Part shown: positions 1 to 7,517 of the stretch, piece after piece
Layout of the letters: every line of letters begins with the position of its first letter
Position numbering within the stretch: position 1 is the first letter of the stretch
From: Lachnospiraceae bacterium UBA3772
GTDB lineage: Bacteria; Bacillota; Clostridia; Lachnospirales; Lachnospiraceae
Length of the DNA: 7,832 nucleotides
Reading direction: 5' to 3'
Assembly (NCBI GenBank): GCA_002371025.1
Contig: DFFQ01000047.1
Location: forward strand, 34,028-41,859
Program-made: the position numbers and the translations under genes
Notes under the pieces: model-generated
The model's input: only the letters and a program-made list of their open reading frames with translations
Database searches by the model: none
What the model was told of the DNA's origin: nothing

Positions 1-26
1 ACTGATAGGCTGTGGCTAAATCATAA

Positions 27-179
27 AAGCCACTGTTTATCAAAGAGAATCATGGTTTTAGATATACACAGATGTACGGTAAAGCGCGCATGGTAATGAA
101 GGTCGCGCTTACCTTTGCGTGCATGAATTTAAAGAAGCTTGCAAAAATACAACAAGAATGGGAATTAGAAATGGCCTAA
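27..179 (+). pseudogene. C-terminal remnant of a DDE transposase (IS1182/IS5-like)
   Basis: The plus-strand frame running to the TAA at 177-179 encodes about 50 residues. They include NHGFRYTQMYGK, then a run ending TFACMNLKKLAKIQQE. This resembles the last helix region of IS1182/IS5-type DDE transposases, where a 'HG.RYT...G' segment is followed by a hydrophobic stretch and a 'CMNLKKLA' motif. The frame is blocked upstream by TAA at 24-26 and by further stops at 3-8, and no start codon with a ribosome binding site precedes it. It is therefore a truncated or decayed fragment rather than an intact gene, although the body could continue in another frame to the left of the window. It lies convergent to the operon on the minus strand. 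The family is recognised by memory of motifs only, so the exact IS family is uncertain. Confidence 0.6.
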
Positions 180-230
180 TAACAGGCTCTCTTTCGCAAA
201 AATCTAAAATTACTCTGCAAAAAAAGGAAA

Positions 231-261
231 GGATGCTGCAAAACGAAGTTTTGCAGCATCC
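231..261. terminator. Perfect 14-bp hairpin, distal terminator
   Basis: The arms GGATGCTGCAAAAC (231-244) and GTTTTGCAGCATCC (248-261) are perfectly complementary around a GAA loop. On the minus strand the stem is followed by TTTCCTTTTTTT, giving a good intrinsic terminator for transcripts arriving from the operon. On the plus strand it is followed by the weaker TCTTTGTCT and lies about 50 bp after the transposase remnant's stop. It may therefore originally have been the insertion sequence's own terminator and may work in both directions. Confidence 0.7.
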
Positions 262-278
262 TCTTTGTCTACAGTCTG

Positions 279-305
279 AAAAGCCCTGGAAAAACCAGGG
301 CTTTT
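279..305 (-). terminator. Intrinsic terminator directly after the MATE gene
   Basis: The arms AAAAGCCCTGG (279-289) and CCAGGGCTTTT (295-305) enclose a 5-base loop. The GC-rich core is 7 bp, flanked by A and T runs on both sides, so the structure can act in either direction. It begins 22 bp past the MATE stop codon and is the first termination signal after the seven-gene minus-strand operon. The perfect 14-bp hairpin at 231-261 follows as a second barrier. Confidence 0.8.
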
Positions 306-327
306 GTTTAATCATTTCGGGACATAA

Positions 328-1734
328 TCAAAAATGCTTGACAGACCTCTTATGTATCTGAATGTATCTAAATGTTAAAAAAATAGCTCTAAGAAAATTA
401 TCCAGCACCATACAGTACCATACAAAATCGAGGCCTGCTCCAAATATTTTTACTCCGATCCCACATATTGCAACCCTCGAGATCCACATAGTAAGCGTTC
501 CGATGACAAATGGCTCCTTAGTTCTTCCGGCCCCTTCAAAGATACCTTGCATCACCAGACTCAGGGCAAATATAGGTTCACTGAATGCAACTATCCTTAA
601 ACATCCGCCTGCCATTGAGATTATTTTTTTATCATTAGAAAATGAAGCTGTTATCTGTCTTGAATTGATAAAAAGTATTATGCCTAATATCAACATACTT
701 CCCATAGCCAGTATGGTAGATAACTTTACAATAGAATTAAACTTTTTGTCATCTTTTTCTCCCAAAGTCTGCCCCACCAAAGGTGCAACTGCCCTTTCCA
801 TTCCAACTGCCGGAATATAAAAGAATGCTTCCGTTGTATACGCAATTGAATGAGCAGCCAGCTCCACTGTTCCGAGCGATGTAACATATGTGGTAAATAT
901 CAGTCTACCCAATCCGGTTATAAATCCATTTAATGCCGATGGAACACCCACCTTAAAAAAAGTCCCAAGCATTTGAGGATCAGGTAAAGATTTCTCAAAC
1001 CCCAGCTTCTCCTTTCTTTTCACCATGATAAGGATTATAATTCCTCCCACAGCGATAGAAATGGCCGTTCCTATAGCAGCGCCATTAACGCCTAATCCAA
1101 ATCCAAATAACTTGATATTTTTACCAAACACCTTCACGACTCTGGATGGAAATATAAAAATATAATTAAAAATAATATCAAGTATATCTACAAGTCCGTT
1201 AACGATCATTATTGCCTTTACATATCCTACAGATCTCAATAAGGAACCAAGTATAGAGGTAACAACAAAAAGTAACAGACTTGAATATGCTATGATAAAA
1301 TAATTTCTGAATTCTACCCTTAATTTATTATCAAACCCCATAATAACAGGCACAATAAACGCTAGCAGCAACGCAAGGAGAAAAAAAGTAATTCCAATTA
1401 TTATTGAATAATATAACGCCTGAGTTGATGCTCTTTTAACTGCGTCTTCATCTCTCTCCCCATACTTTTTTGCTGTATACGCAAGTACCCCCGTTGCCAT
1501 ATTGGCCGCTGGGAATTTTATAACAAACTGTACCTGCGATGCCAGTCCTACAACTGCTGTTGCCTTCACGCCCAATGAACCTACCATCCATAAATCTATA
1601 TATTGAACCAATGCCTGAAGTGCAAACTCAATTATTGCCGGTATTGCATATTTAAATATAATACATATCGGGTTGAATAACTCTCTCAAGAAATTTTTTG
1701 GTTCGTTCCTGCTTTGGATGGAAAAAGATCTCAT
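328..1734 (-). CDS. MATE-family multidrug/metabolite exporter
   Basis: This is a polytopic inner-membrane protein of 468 residues, the usual length for a 12-helix MATE antiporter, which exports small, often cationic compounds using Na+ or H+. The pattern is two MatE halves. The first opens with [15 protein letters not shown] and WMVGSLG, and holds [10 protein letters not shown] near residues 215-224. The second carries LAAHSIA (about 292), [11 protein letters not shown] (about 315) and [12 protein letters not shown] (about 397). I chose the ATG at 1734 because AGGAGG (1744-1749) sits 9 bases upstream; an in-frame TTG at 1752 would place that site inside the gene. With this start the first 27 codons overlap the end of the ABC ATPase gene. 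As last gene of the operon it is probably translated by coupling. The substrate is unknown. Its position suggests export of a compound related to the upstream importer and nitrogenase-like proteins (inference). Confidence 0.9.
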   Translation of the reverse strand: MRSFSIQSRNEPKNFLRELFNPICIIFKYAIPAIIEFALQALVQYIDLWMVGSLGVKATAVVGLASQVQFVIKFPAANMATGVLAYTAKKYGERDEDAVKRASTQALYYSIIIGITFFLLALLLAFIVPVIMGFDNKLRVEFRNYFIIAYSSLLLFVVTSILGSLLRSVGYVKAIMIVNGLVDILDIIFNYIFIFPSRVVKVFGKNIKLFGFGLGVNGAAIGTAISIAVGGIIILIMVKRKEKLGFEKSLPDPQMLGTFFKVGVPSALNGFITGLGRLIFTTYVTSLGTVELAAHSIAYTTEAFFYIPAVGMERAVAPLVGQTLGEKDDKKFNSIVKLSTILAMGSMLILGIILFINSRQITASFSNDKKIISMAGGCLRIVAFSEPIFALSLVMQGIFEGAGRTKEPFVIGTLTMWISRVAICGIGVKIFGAGLDFVWYCMVLDNFLRAIFLTFRYIQIHKRSVKHF

Positions 1735-2401
1735 CTGCCGTTCCCTCCTCAACTACATTTCCATCAGCCATAAAAACGACTTTGTCCGCTACTTCCTGAG
1801 CGAACTGCATTTCATGAGTAACGATCACCATAGTTATTCCTTTTTTTGCGACTTTCTTTATTACTGCTAATGTTTCTCCTACAAGTTCAGGATCAAGGGC
1901 TGAAGTAGGTTCATCAAATAGTATTACTTCCGGCTGAAGTGCAACTGCTCTTGCAATTCCTACCCTTTGCTGCTGTCCACCTGAAAGCTGCGAAGGGTAA
2001 TGATCTTTTTTATCCAACAGTCCTACCCATTCCAACGCGTCCTCTGCTTTCTTTACAGCTTCCTTTTTAGGAATTTTCTGGACAACTGTAAGTCCTTCCA
2101 TCACATTCTGCAGTGCAGTTTTATTAGCAAATAAACCATAGTTCTGAAATACAAATGCCGTTTTCCTTCTTACGTTTAAAATGTCTTTTGAGCTTGCTTT
2201 ATGAAGATCATATGTGTCTCCAAAAACAAGCGTACCTGAGTCGGCACGTTCCAAAAAATTAATGCAGCGAAGAAGCGTTGTCTTTCCCGAACCACTTGGT
2301 CCAAGTATAGCCACTACCTGTCCATCATCTACAGATAGAGATACATCTTTTAATACTTCTAGTTTTCCAAAACTCTTTTTAACATTTTTAAGTTCTATCA
2401 T
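1652..2401 (-). CDS. ABC transporter ATPase, polar amino-acid uptake type
   Basis: This is the cytoplasmic ATP-hydrolysing subunit of the adjacent importer, 249 residues, typical for the GlnQ/TcyN-like family. It shows Walker A GPSGSGKT (34-41), Q-loop Gln86, signature LSGGQ (139-143), Walker B VILFDEP (159-165), D-loop SALD (167-170) and H-loop His196 in [11 protein letters not shown]. All catalytic motifs are intact. The ATG at 2401 gives the standard N-terminus [12 protein letters not shown]. The nearest Shine-Dalgarno-like stretch, AAAGGAGG, is about 16 bases away, which is long, so translation is probably helped by coupling to the preceding permease, whose end it overlaps by 14 bp. An upstream in-frame start at 2449 would add residues lying within the permease gene and is unlikely. 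The motif spacing fits the PAAT (polar amino acid) family; the substrate cannot be read from the ATPase. Confidence 0.95.
   Translation of the reverse strand: MIELKNVKKSFGKLEVLKDVSLSVDDGQVVAILGPSGSGKTTLLRCINFLERADSGTLVFGDTYDLHKASSKDILNVRRKTAFVFQNYGLFANKTALQNVMEGLTVVQKIPKKEAVKKAEDALEWVGLLDKKDHYPSQLSGGQQQRVGIARAVALQPEVILFDEPTSALDPELVGETLAVIKKVAKKGITMVIVTHEMQFAQEVADKVVFMADGNVVEEGTADEIFFHPKQERTKKFLERVIQPDMYYI
1744..1749 (-). promoter_or_regulatory. Ribosome binding site of the MATE gene inside ATPase codons
   Basis: AGGAGG on the minus strand lies 9 bases before ATG 1734. It is formed by the Val-Glu-Glu-Gly-Thr codons near the end of the ABC ATPase. This consensus site decides the MATE start and shows that the upstream gene is constrained to carry it. 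Confidence 0.7.
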
Positions 2402-3095
2402 ATCGGAATCTTTTGCTCCTCCTTTCCAATAATTTAAGTACCATCTCAAATATTATCGTTATCAGCCAGTAAACCAGGGCCGCTGCGATATAGCCTTCTA
2501 AAAATCTATATGAAGCAACACAAGGAGTTATTGCTGCAACCATTATTTCTGTAATTCCAATCTGTGAGATAAGATTTGATCCCTTGATAGTACCAACCGT
2601 TGAATTAGTAAGCATTGGCAACATTACGGGTATTATCTGTGGAAATATGATCCTTACAAAAGTCTGCCTTTTAGTTAGACCTATGGTATATCCCGCCTCA
2701 AATTGCAATGTATCAACGGAATTTAATGCTCCTAATGATGTTTCACTTACAGAACATGATAAACCTACTATCAAAACAATGTACGCCACAAGTACTATAT
2801 TCACATCACTGATATCAGTCTTTATATGAAAAAACTTTGCAAATGAATCAAAATTTGTAAGATAGATCAGATTAAATACTACTAAAGCAACCATTGTAGG
2901 TATCCCCTGATATATGGTTGTAAATACTGTCAATATCTGGGATATTACCGGAATTTTATAAAATCTTATAATTCCGGAAATGGTCCCTAAAATTGCTCCG
3001 ACTATAACAACTATAAGTGTCAGTTTTATAGTAGCAGGCGCATATTTTAAGGCACTAAGGAGCGCTTTATAAAATACGGCTGAATCAAAACTCAT
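2388..3095 (-). CDS. Amino-acid-type ABC transporter permease (second)
   Basis: This 235-residue integral membrane protein has about five hydrophobic segments, typical of HisM/HisQ-like (BPD_transp_1) permeases. The cytoplasmic coupling loop that docks on the ATPase is visible as [15 protein letters not shown]...FPQ (about 132-153), a variant of the EAA motif. The segment that is usually RGTP reads QGIP (63-66). The ATG at 3095 is preceded by AAGGAGGG at good spacing and overlaps the stop of the first permease in an ATGA junction, so the two are translationally coupled and probably pair 1:1. It differs clearly from the first permease, which suggests a heterodimeric channel. It acts in the cytoplasmic membrane with the lipoprotein binding protein and the ATPase encoded on either side. 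Confidence 0.92.
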   Translation of the reverse strand: MSFDSAVFYKALLSALKYAPATIKLTLIVVIVGAILGTISGIIRFYKIPVISQILTVFTTIYQGIPTMVALVVFNLIYLTNFDSFAKFFHIKTDISDVNIVLVAYIVLIVGLSCSVSETSLGALNSVDTLQFEAGYTIGLTKRQTFVRIIFPQIIPVMLPMLTNSTVGTIKGSNLISQIGITEIMVAAITPCVASYRFLEGYIAAALVYWLITIIFEMVLKLLERRSKRFRYDRT

Positions 3096-3790
3096 ATCTT
3101 CGCCCTCCTTCCATAAGAAATATTTTTATTAATCTTTTTAAAAATAAGTCTTAGGATCAGACAGAATAGAACATAGATCAGTGTAACCACCAGGAATCCT
3201 TCTAATGAATGCCCATCTGCAACTCCAAGGGTTTTTGCCCTCCCCATCAGGTCTATTACTCCCAGAGAATATGCCAGTGATGTATTATGAAAGACTCCTA
3301 TCATATCTACTCCGTAAGGGGGAAGTGCAATTCTTATTGCCTGAGGAATTATTATCCTTCTATAAGCCTGCAGATTGGTCATTCCTACCGTAAGTGCAGC
3401 TTCCTTCTGGGTATGATCCACTGAAGTAATGGCACTTCTGAATATTTCTCCAAGGAAAGCTCCCTCATTTAGTACTATCGCTATATCAACAAATATGATA
3501 GTATTCCAGCCATTAATATCTATGTTAAATACCGATTGAATAAGTAATGGCAAACCATAATAAACTATCATCATCTGCACCAGTAGTGGTGTACCTCTCA
3601 TAAATGAGATATACACCTGAAGCAACTGCTTTATTACCGGTATTTTCTTGATGTTTATAAGTGCAACTATTATTCCTAGTATTGTTCCAAATATCATACT
3701 AGCTATAAGCATTCCCAAAGAAACTTTAATATATGGTAATATCTGAATTATTCTTTTCAGAAATCTATTAAAATCCAGGAATTCACTCAT
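3092..3790 (-). CDS. Amino-acid-type ABC transporter permease (first)
   Basis: This is a 232-residue membrane subunit of the same importer. It shows the family hallmarks: a hydrophobic helix after LPYIKVSLGM, the RGTPLLVQ segment (65-72), and a canonical EAA loop, EAALTVGMTNLQAYRRI...PQA (130-151), which contacts the ATPase. The C-terminus is basic ([15 protein letters not shown]), as expected for a cytoplasmic tail. The ATG at 3790 lies 2 bp after the stop of the binding-protein gene, with an AGGAG about 13 bases upstream. It ends in an ATGA overlap with the second permease. The close packing of binding protein, two permeases and ATPase makes a complete uptake system. Permease sequence alone does not tell the substrate; polar amino acids or related compounds are the family norm. 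Confidence 0.94.
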   Translation of the reverse strand: MSEFLDFNRFLKRIIQILPYIKVSLGMLIASMIFGTILGIIVALINIKKIPVIKQLLQVYISFMRGTPLLVQMMIVYYGLPLLIQSVFNIDINGWNTIIFVDIAIVLNEGAFLGEIFRSAITSVDHTQKEAALTVGMTNLQAYRRIIIPQAIRIALPPYGVDMIGVFHNTSLAYSLGVIDLMGRAKTLGVADGHSLEGFLVVTLIYVLFCLILRLIFKKINKNISYGRRAKI

Positions 3791-3792
3791 TA

Positions 3793-4701
3793 TTATTCTT
3801 CATCTCCTGTAAAGTCACCGCCAAGCCATTTTTCGGAAAGTTCTGCAAGCTTTCCATTTTCTTTTAAAGTCTTTAATGCCCCATCAACCGCCTTCTGAAG
3901 TTCCACATCATCCTTTCTGTAAAGATAATAGGTTTTAGAATTATTAATAGGTTCACCCACTGCCTTTGAGAAATTCTTATCACCGGCAATTTCATTTCTT
4001 CTTTCTGTATCACGCTTTGTTGATACTGTAGCTGCAACTGCCCCGCTTCTTAACTGTGCTATACCCTCTTCTGAAGTCTGACCGGAATGATTTACTATCT
4101 CTACAGCTTCATCAGGATGCTCTTCATTCCATTTTGTAAGGATCTGGTTTGTAGCACTTGTAGTACCTCCACCTTCAATCTTTTTTCCTTTTAAATCTGA
4201 TAATGAATTAACATCATTTACATCTCCAAGAACTGTAATATATGTAACATATGTCGTATATGACTCTTCTGAGAAAAGATATTTTTCGGCTCTTTCAGGT
4301 GTATATTCATACTGATGAGCCGCCAGATCGATTTTTCCTGCATCAAGGGAAAGTACTATATTATCGAAATCGCTTACCTTATATTCAAATTCATATTGAG
4401 GTAAGAGTTCATCAATCTCATGTAACACATCATATTCATACCCTACTGCATTACCGTCTTCATCAAGGTATGCATAAGGTTTATAACCATTTCCGCTTCC
4501 TACAATTACTTTTCGAACCTTTTCTTCTTTATTATTATCAACAGATGTCTGAGAAGCTGTATCGTTATGTCCTGAATTATGGGCATCATCAACTTTCTTG
4601 TTTCCACATCCTGCAAAAACGGATGTGCTGACAGCCGTTGCAAGTAAAACTCCTAATACTCTTTTATTCTTAGTAAAATCCTTAATAATATTTTTCTTCA
4701 T
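3793..4701 (-). CDS. Lipoprotein solute-binding protein, SBP_bac_3 (amino-acid type)
   Basis: This 302-residue protein has a lipoprotein signal: basic MKKNIIKDFTKNKR, a hydrophobic core, and lipobox FAGC with the lipidated cysteine at 32. A flexible Asn/Asp/Ser/Lys-rich linker (33-61) follows, then the two-lobe binding domain (about 63-300). Recognisable signatures are VGSGNGYKPYAYLDEDGNAVG at the domain start (68-87), FDNIVLSLDAGKIDLAAHQ, TPERAEKYLFS and SDLKGKK. The overall pattern is closest to cystine-type (TcyJ/TcyK-like) binding proteins. The Arg normally found after the 'FS..Y' segment and the Asp of the usual 'VDA...D' element are not evident (TYITVLGD and VAATVST are found instead), so the ligand may not be an ordinary alpha-amino acid. 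The ATG at 4701 has AAGGAG five bases upstream and lies 17 bp after the NifK-like gene, implying co-transcription with it. Confidence 0.92.
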   Translation of the reverse strand: MKKNIIKDFTKNKRVLGVLLATAVSTSVFAGCGNKKVDDAHNSGHNDTASQTSVDNNKEEKVRKVIVGSGNGYKPYAYLDEDGNAVGYEYDVLHEIDELLPQYEFEYKVSDFDNIVLSLDAGKIDLAAHQYEYTPERAEKYLFSEESYTTYVTYITVLGDVNDVNSLSDLKGKKIEGGGTTSATNQILTKWNEEHPDEAVEIVNHSGQTSEEGIAQLRSGAVAATVSTKRDTERRNEIAGDKNFSKAVGEPINNSKTYYLYRKDDVELQKAVDGALKTLKENGKLAELSEKWLGGDFTGDEE

Positions 4702-4718
4702 TTTTTCTCCTTCACTCT

Positions 4719-6008
4719 TTAATTGTTATCATAAATATCTTCTGTAAATGTGAGACTTCCTCTATAACCGGTATAAGTACGATTAAATATCAATCTTTCA
4801 TTTACCGGAAAAGCTCCCAGAATAAACTGCGCTCCCTTTAATGTCGCAACTTCTCTTTCATTACTGCTTCCAACAATAAGAGAAATATCTTCCTCTTCAT
4901 CTAATATAGCCTTATTGATCTCATACTGATCCGAAAGGAAAAGTATCTTAGGTGGTCTGGCATATTCAAGATTTTCAATCTGCTTTATTATTCTTTCCTT
5001 ATCTTCCTGCCTAAATAACGGTTCAGAAATGATAACCAGAACCGGTGTAAAACTATAATCATTTGCAAGATATCTTGTATATCCAACAGCATTATTTGCA
5101 TCCGAAACTACTGCAAATCTCTTCCAGCTAAGTACTCCTATTGCCTGTCCGAGATAGTTATAAACATATTCTTCTTCTGAAGCGATGACTGATTCTACCA
5201 AATCTTTTTCAAGATTTAAGGCATTAGCTACTCTTCTGATAAATTCAGTTGTATCTGTAGCTCCGATAAAATTTCCAGGAATTCTAAGGCTTTTAACCCC
5301 AAATTTTTCTTCAAATTTCTCAGCAGGTCCCTTAAATAACCATGGATTTATGATTATATTAAGTGCTGCTGCGGAACATTTTTTTATGGTATTAATATCC
5401 TGTCCCTTGGTAAAAAATGTATTAACTTTAAGTCCTAATCTTGAAAGAATTCTATCAATCTCCTCTAAAGAACCACTCCAAAATGGATCATGATATGGAA
5501 TAATCCCAAAAATATTTACAAGTTTTTCATCCTTTGGAACATCTTTCTCTATAACTTGATCTATCAGTGTATTCCAAACTATTTCATAACCAAGATTACT
5601 ATCTCCTGCAAATCCCGGTGTTTCTATTGGATATACTTCATACCCCTTACTCTGATACTCATTTGTTACAGAAACCACATCATCTCCTATGATGCCTGCA
5701 GTGCAGCCTGTTAATACAAAATATGCATCAGCATCAATAATATCGATAGACCCCTGGATTGTTGTCCTCAGTTTATTTAATCCACCAAATACAACTTCCT
5801 TTTCTAACATGTTACTTGAAGGAATAGATACTCCACTTACAAAGCATGAACTCTTATGTCCTGAAACTCCCTGATCTGCCGCTGTTGTCTGCATACAGCA
5901 TCCTGGTCCGGAATGATATATAGGACAAACTCTTTTTATAGCACAAAGGACAGAATTTATACCTGCAAGTACACATCCTCCCTTTGGATTTTCTACTATC
6001 TGTGACAT
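4719..6008 (-). CDS. Nitrogenase component 1-like protein, NifK/beta-like subunit
   Basis: This 429-residue protein belongs to the nitrogenase component 1 superfamily (Oxidored_nitro). Near the N-terminus it has GGCVLAGINSVLCAI, HSGPGCC and TGCTAGIIGDD. Cysteines 12, 37 and 102 match NifK Cys70, Cys95 and Cys153, which hold the P-cluster; the first pair has the same 24-residue spacing as NifK. Other family marks are VVFGG (about 72-76) and ETPGFAG (about 129-135). It is much shorter than NifK (about 520 residues), closer to NifN or BchB in size. I chose the ATG at 6008 because GGAGG (6017-6021) stands 8 bases upstream; an in-frame ATG at 6023 overlaps the stop of the preceding gene as TAATG but has no Shine-Dalgarno. 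It presumably forms a heterotetramer with the NifD-like protein. The substrate is unknown; a scaffold role like NifEN is an alternative. Confidence 0.9.
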   Translation of the reverse strand: MSQIVENPKGGCVLAGINSVLCAIKRVCPIYHSGPGCCMQTTAADQGVSGHKSSCFVSGVSIPSSNMLEKEVVFGGLNKLRTTIQGSIDIIDADAYFVLTGCTAGIIGDDVVSVTNEYQSKGYEVYPIETPGFAGDSNLGYEIVWNTLIDQVIEKDVPKDEKLVNIFGIIPYHDPFWSGSLEEIDRILSRLGLKVNTFFTKGQDINTIKKCSAAALNIIINPWLFKGPAEKFEEKFGVKSLRIPGNFIGATDTTEFIRRVANALNLEKDLVESVIASEEEYVYNYLGQAIGVLSWKRFAVVSDANNAVGYTRYLANDYSFTPVLVIISEPLFRQEDKERIIKQIENLEYARPPKILFLSDQYEINKAILDEEEDISLIVGSSNEREVATLKGAQFILGAFPVNERLIFNRTYTGYRGSLTFTEDIYDNN

Positions 6009-6016
6009 ATCAATAT

Positions 6017-6021
6017 CCTCC
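6017..6021 (-). promoter_or_regulatory. Ribosome binding site deciding the NifK-like start
   Basis: GGAGG on the minus strand is 8 bases before ATG 6008 and lies just inside the alternative ORF start at 6023 (ATGGAGGATATTGATATG). It favours the shorter protein beginning MSQIVENPKGGC. The NifD-like stop (6023-6025) is so close that ribosomes could re-initiate at either ATG. Confidence 0.55.
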
Positions 6022-6022
6022 A

Positions 6023-7465
6023 TTAAACGATATACTTAAATGCATCTTCTTCATACCAGGATTCTCTATATGGAAGTTTTACATGTTCTGCTATTTTCTT
6101 ATTAAATCCAGGATTTTCAAGCTGATCTGCAATTTTATTACCAAGGAAAAGTAATCCATCATATCCCATAGTTGGGCGTTTACCGTCTAACACATGTGTT
6201 GTTGGTATTCCCAGTTTTGCAGCCCAGGATGGAACACCTATAAATGCATCTGGTCTTAGTTTCTTTAGCAGATTAACCTGTTCAAAAGGTTGCATATTGG
6301 CGATATCAACTACATAATTCTTATGAATATCATTCAGATAATCTATATCAACCTGAGCATCCTCATCATATGTAGGAGTTTCAAGTCCTACTAATTCCAT
6401 TCCGAAATCATCTATAAGAGCAGCTGCTGCAAAAGATCTTCCCGTGCCTCCACAGATAAATACTTTCTTTCCCTTTAATCTGTCGCGAAGCTTTTTAACA
6501 AGAGGTTCAATTCTCTCATGTTCCTTTGCAATTATTTCTTCAACTTCGTTTTCTTTTCCGATCACTTTAGCTATCCCTCTGTACCATTTATCTGTATTTC
6601 TGATTCCAATGGGCATAACTGTATGTGAATAAGGTATTTCGTATTCCTCCCAAAGCTGTTTCATAAATTCATCAGCAAACACCTTGCAAATGGATGTAGA
6701 AGCTATAGCTGCCGGAATTCTTCTTATTTTTTCAAGGGAACTATAAAATGGTATATAATTCACTTTTGCTCCTAGAAGATTAAGCATTCTCTCCATCTCT
6801 ATCTGGTCTGCAAAGCTTACTGTTGTAGGTGCAAATAGATTGATCAATCCATCTTCCTTTTCAACTTTTATATTTTTCAGAATATATTTATTTATTGAAA
6901 TAAAAGCTGCATCAAACCCGGATGCACATACCTTTGACTTAAATCCCTCACAATGTATCGGTACGATTATCGTATCCGGATATTCATCCTGCAAATTTCT
7001 GCTTATAGCATCTATATCATCTCCTATTATTCCTGATGCACATGAAGCATATATAAATATAAGCTTAGGATTATATCTTTCCACTGCCTTTTTTACCGAT
7101 TCACGAAGTTTTTGCTCTCCACCAAAAACTACATTTTTCTGGTCAATATTCGTTACAATGATACGGGGGTTTTTAACATTTTTTATTCCTCTATGAATCT
7201 GCCCCACTCTATACATATCAACCGCCATAGAGGTACATCCAACACACCCCTGTGGCGAATGCGAAATGAATACAGCATCTTCAAGTGACATCAGTGCTGC
7301 CATAGAATTGATCTGCTGACACTGCAGTCCCTGAGCAAAACTTCTGTCAGCTCTTTTTAAGCATCCTTTTTTATTATCTTCAGTAATCTCTTTTCCTGTA
7401 GAACCCAGGTCGTTAATTCTTCCTGGATGGCTTTCTCTAACGCCAGAATATTTTATAGTTGCCAT
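6023..7465 (-). CDS. Nitrogenase component 1-like protein, NifD/alpha-like subunit
   Basis: This 480-residue protein is the first gene of the operon. It carries the NifD pattern: LQCQQINSMAALMSLEDA, ISHSPQGCVGC, VVFGG, ASCASGIIGDD and VPIHCEGF. Cys49, Cys74 and Cys142 correspond to the P-cluster ligands Cys62, Cys88 and Cys154 of Azotobacter NifD. Cys260 (STSICKVFADEF) aligns with the FeMo-co ligand Cys275. The FeMo-co histidine (His442, in 'HGYDG') is replaced by Met433 in RPTMGYDGLLF. The NifD Gln191/His195/His196 stretch reads Cys180/Phe184/Asp185, so the nitrogen-reducing site is not conserved. A bound metal cluster is plausible but it is not a standard nitrogenase. The start has AGAGG 8 bases before ATG 7465. 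It probably pairs with the NifK-like product of the next gene, which begins at or just after its stop. A NifH-like reductase would be expected but is not in the window. Confidence 0.92.
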   Translation of the reverse strand: MATIKYSGVRESHPGRINDLGSTGKEITEDNKKGCLKRADRSFAQGLQCQQINSMAALMSLEDAVFISHSPQGCVGCTSMAVDMYRVGQIHRGIKNVKNPRIIVTNIDQKNVVFGGEQKLRESVKKAVERYNPKLIFIYASCASGIIGDDIDAISRNLQDEYPDTIIVPIHCEGFKSKVCASGFDAAFISINKYILKNIKVEKEDGLINLFAPTTVSFADQIEMERMLNLLGAKVNYIPFYSSLEKIRRIPAAIASTSICKVFADEFMKQLWEEYEIPYSHTVMPIGIRNTDKWYRGIAKVIGKENEVEEIIAKEHERIEPLVKKLRDRLKGKKVFICGGTGRSFAAAALIDDFGMELVGLETPTYDEDAQVDIDYLNDIHKNYVVDIANMQPFEQVNLLKKLRPDAFIGVPSWAAKLGIPTTHVLDGKRPTMGYDGLLFLGNKIADQLENPGFNKKIAEHVKLPYRESWYEEDAFKYIV

Positions 7466-7517
7466 ATTCTTTACCTCTCGCTGAAATATATTTTTTCTTT
7501 TTCAACTTGTATAGAGA

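Noticed and set aside
78..113. Imperfect stem GGTAAAGCGCG / CGCGCTTACC
   Set aside because: It lies inside the transposase-like reading frame, has a bulge and no T run, so it is most likely a by-product of coding sequence.
109..361. Open frames on both strands (109-315 minus; 119-361 plus) near the left edge
   Set aside because: They run through the terminator hairpins, have no ribosome binding site and give Cys/Phe- or Lys-rich peptides without recognisable pattern; the region is better explained by the transposase remnant and terminators.
1735..1752. TTG start at 1752 for the MATE gene
   Set aside because: The AGGAGG site would fall inside the gene, and ATG 1734 is correctly spaced from it.
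4719..7465. A true nitrogen-fixing NifDK or the dark-operative chlorophyllide reductase BchNB
   Set aside because: The FeMo-co histidine and His195 region are missing, the NifK-like subunit is short, and no nif or bch genes are present; on the other hand Cys260 is kept, unlike in BchN.
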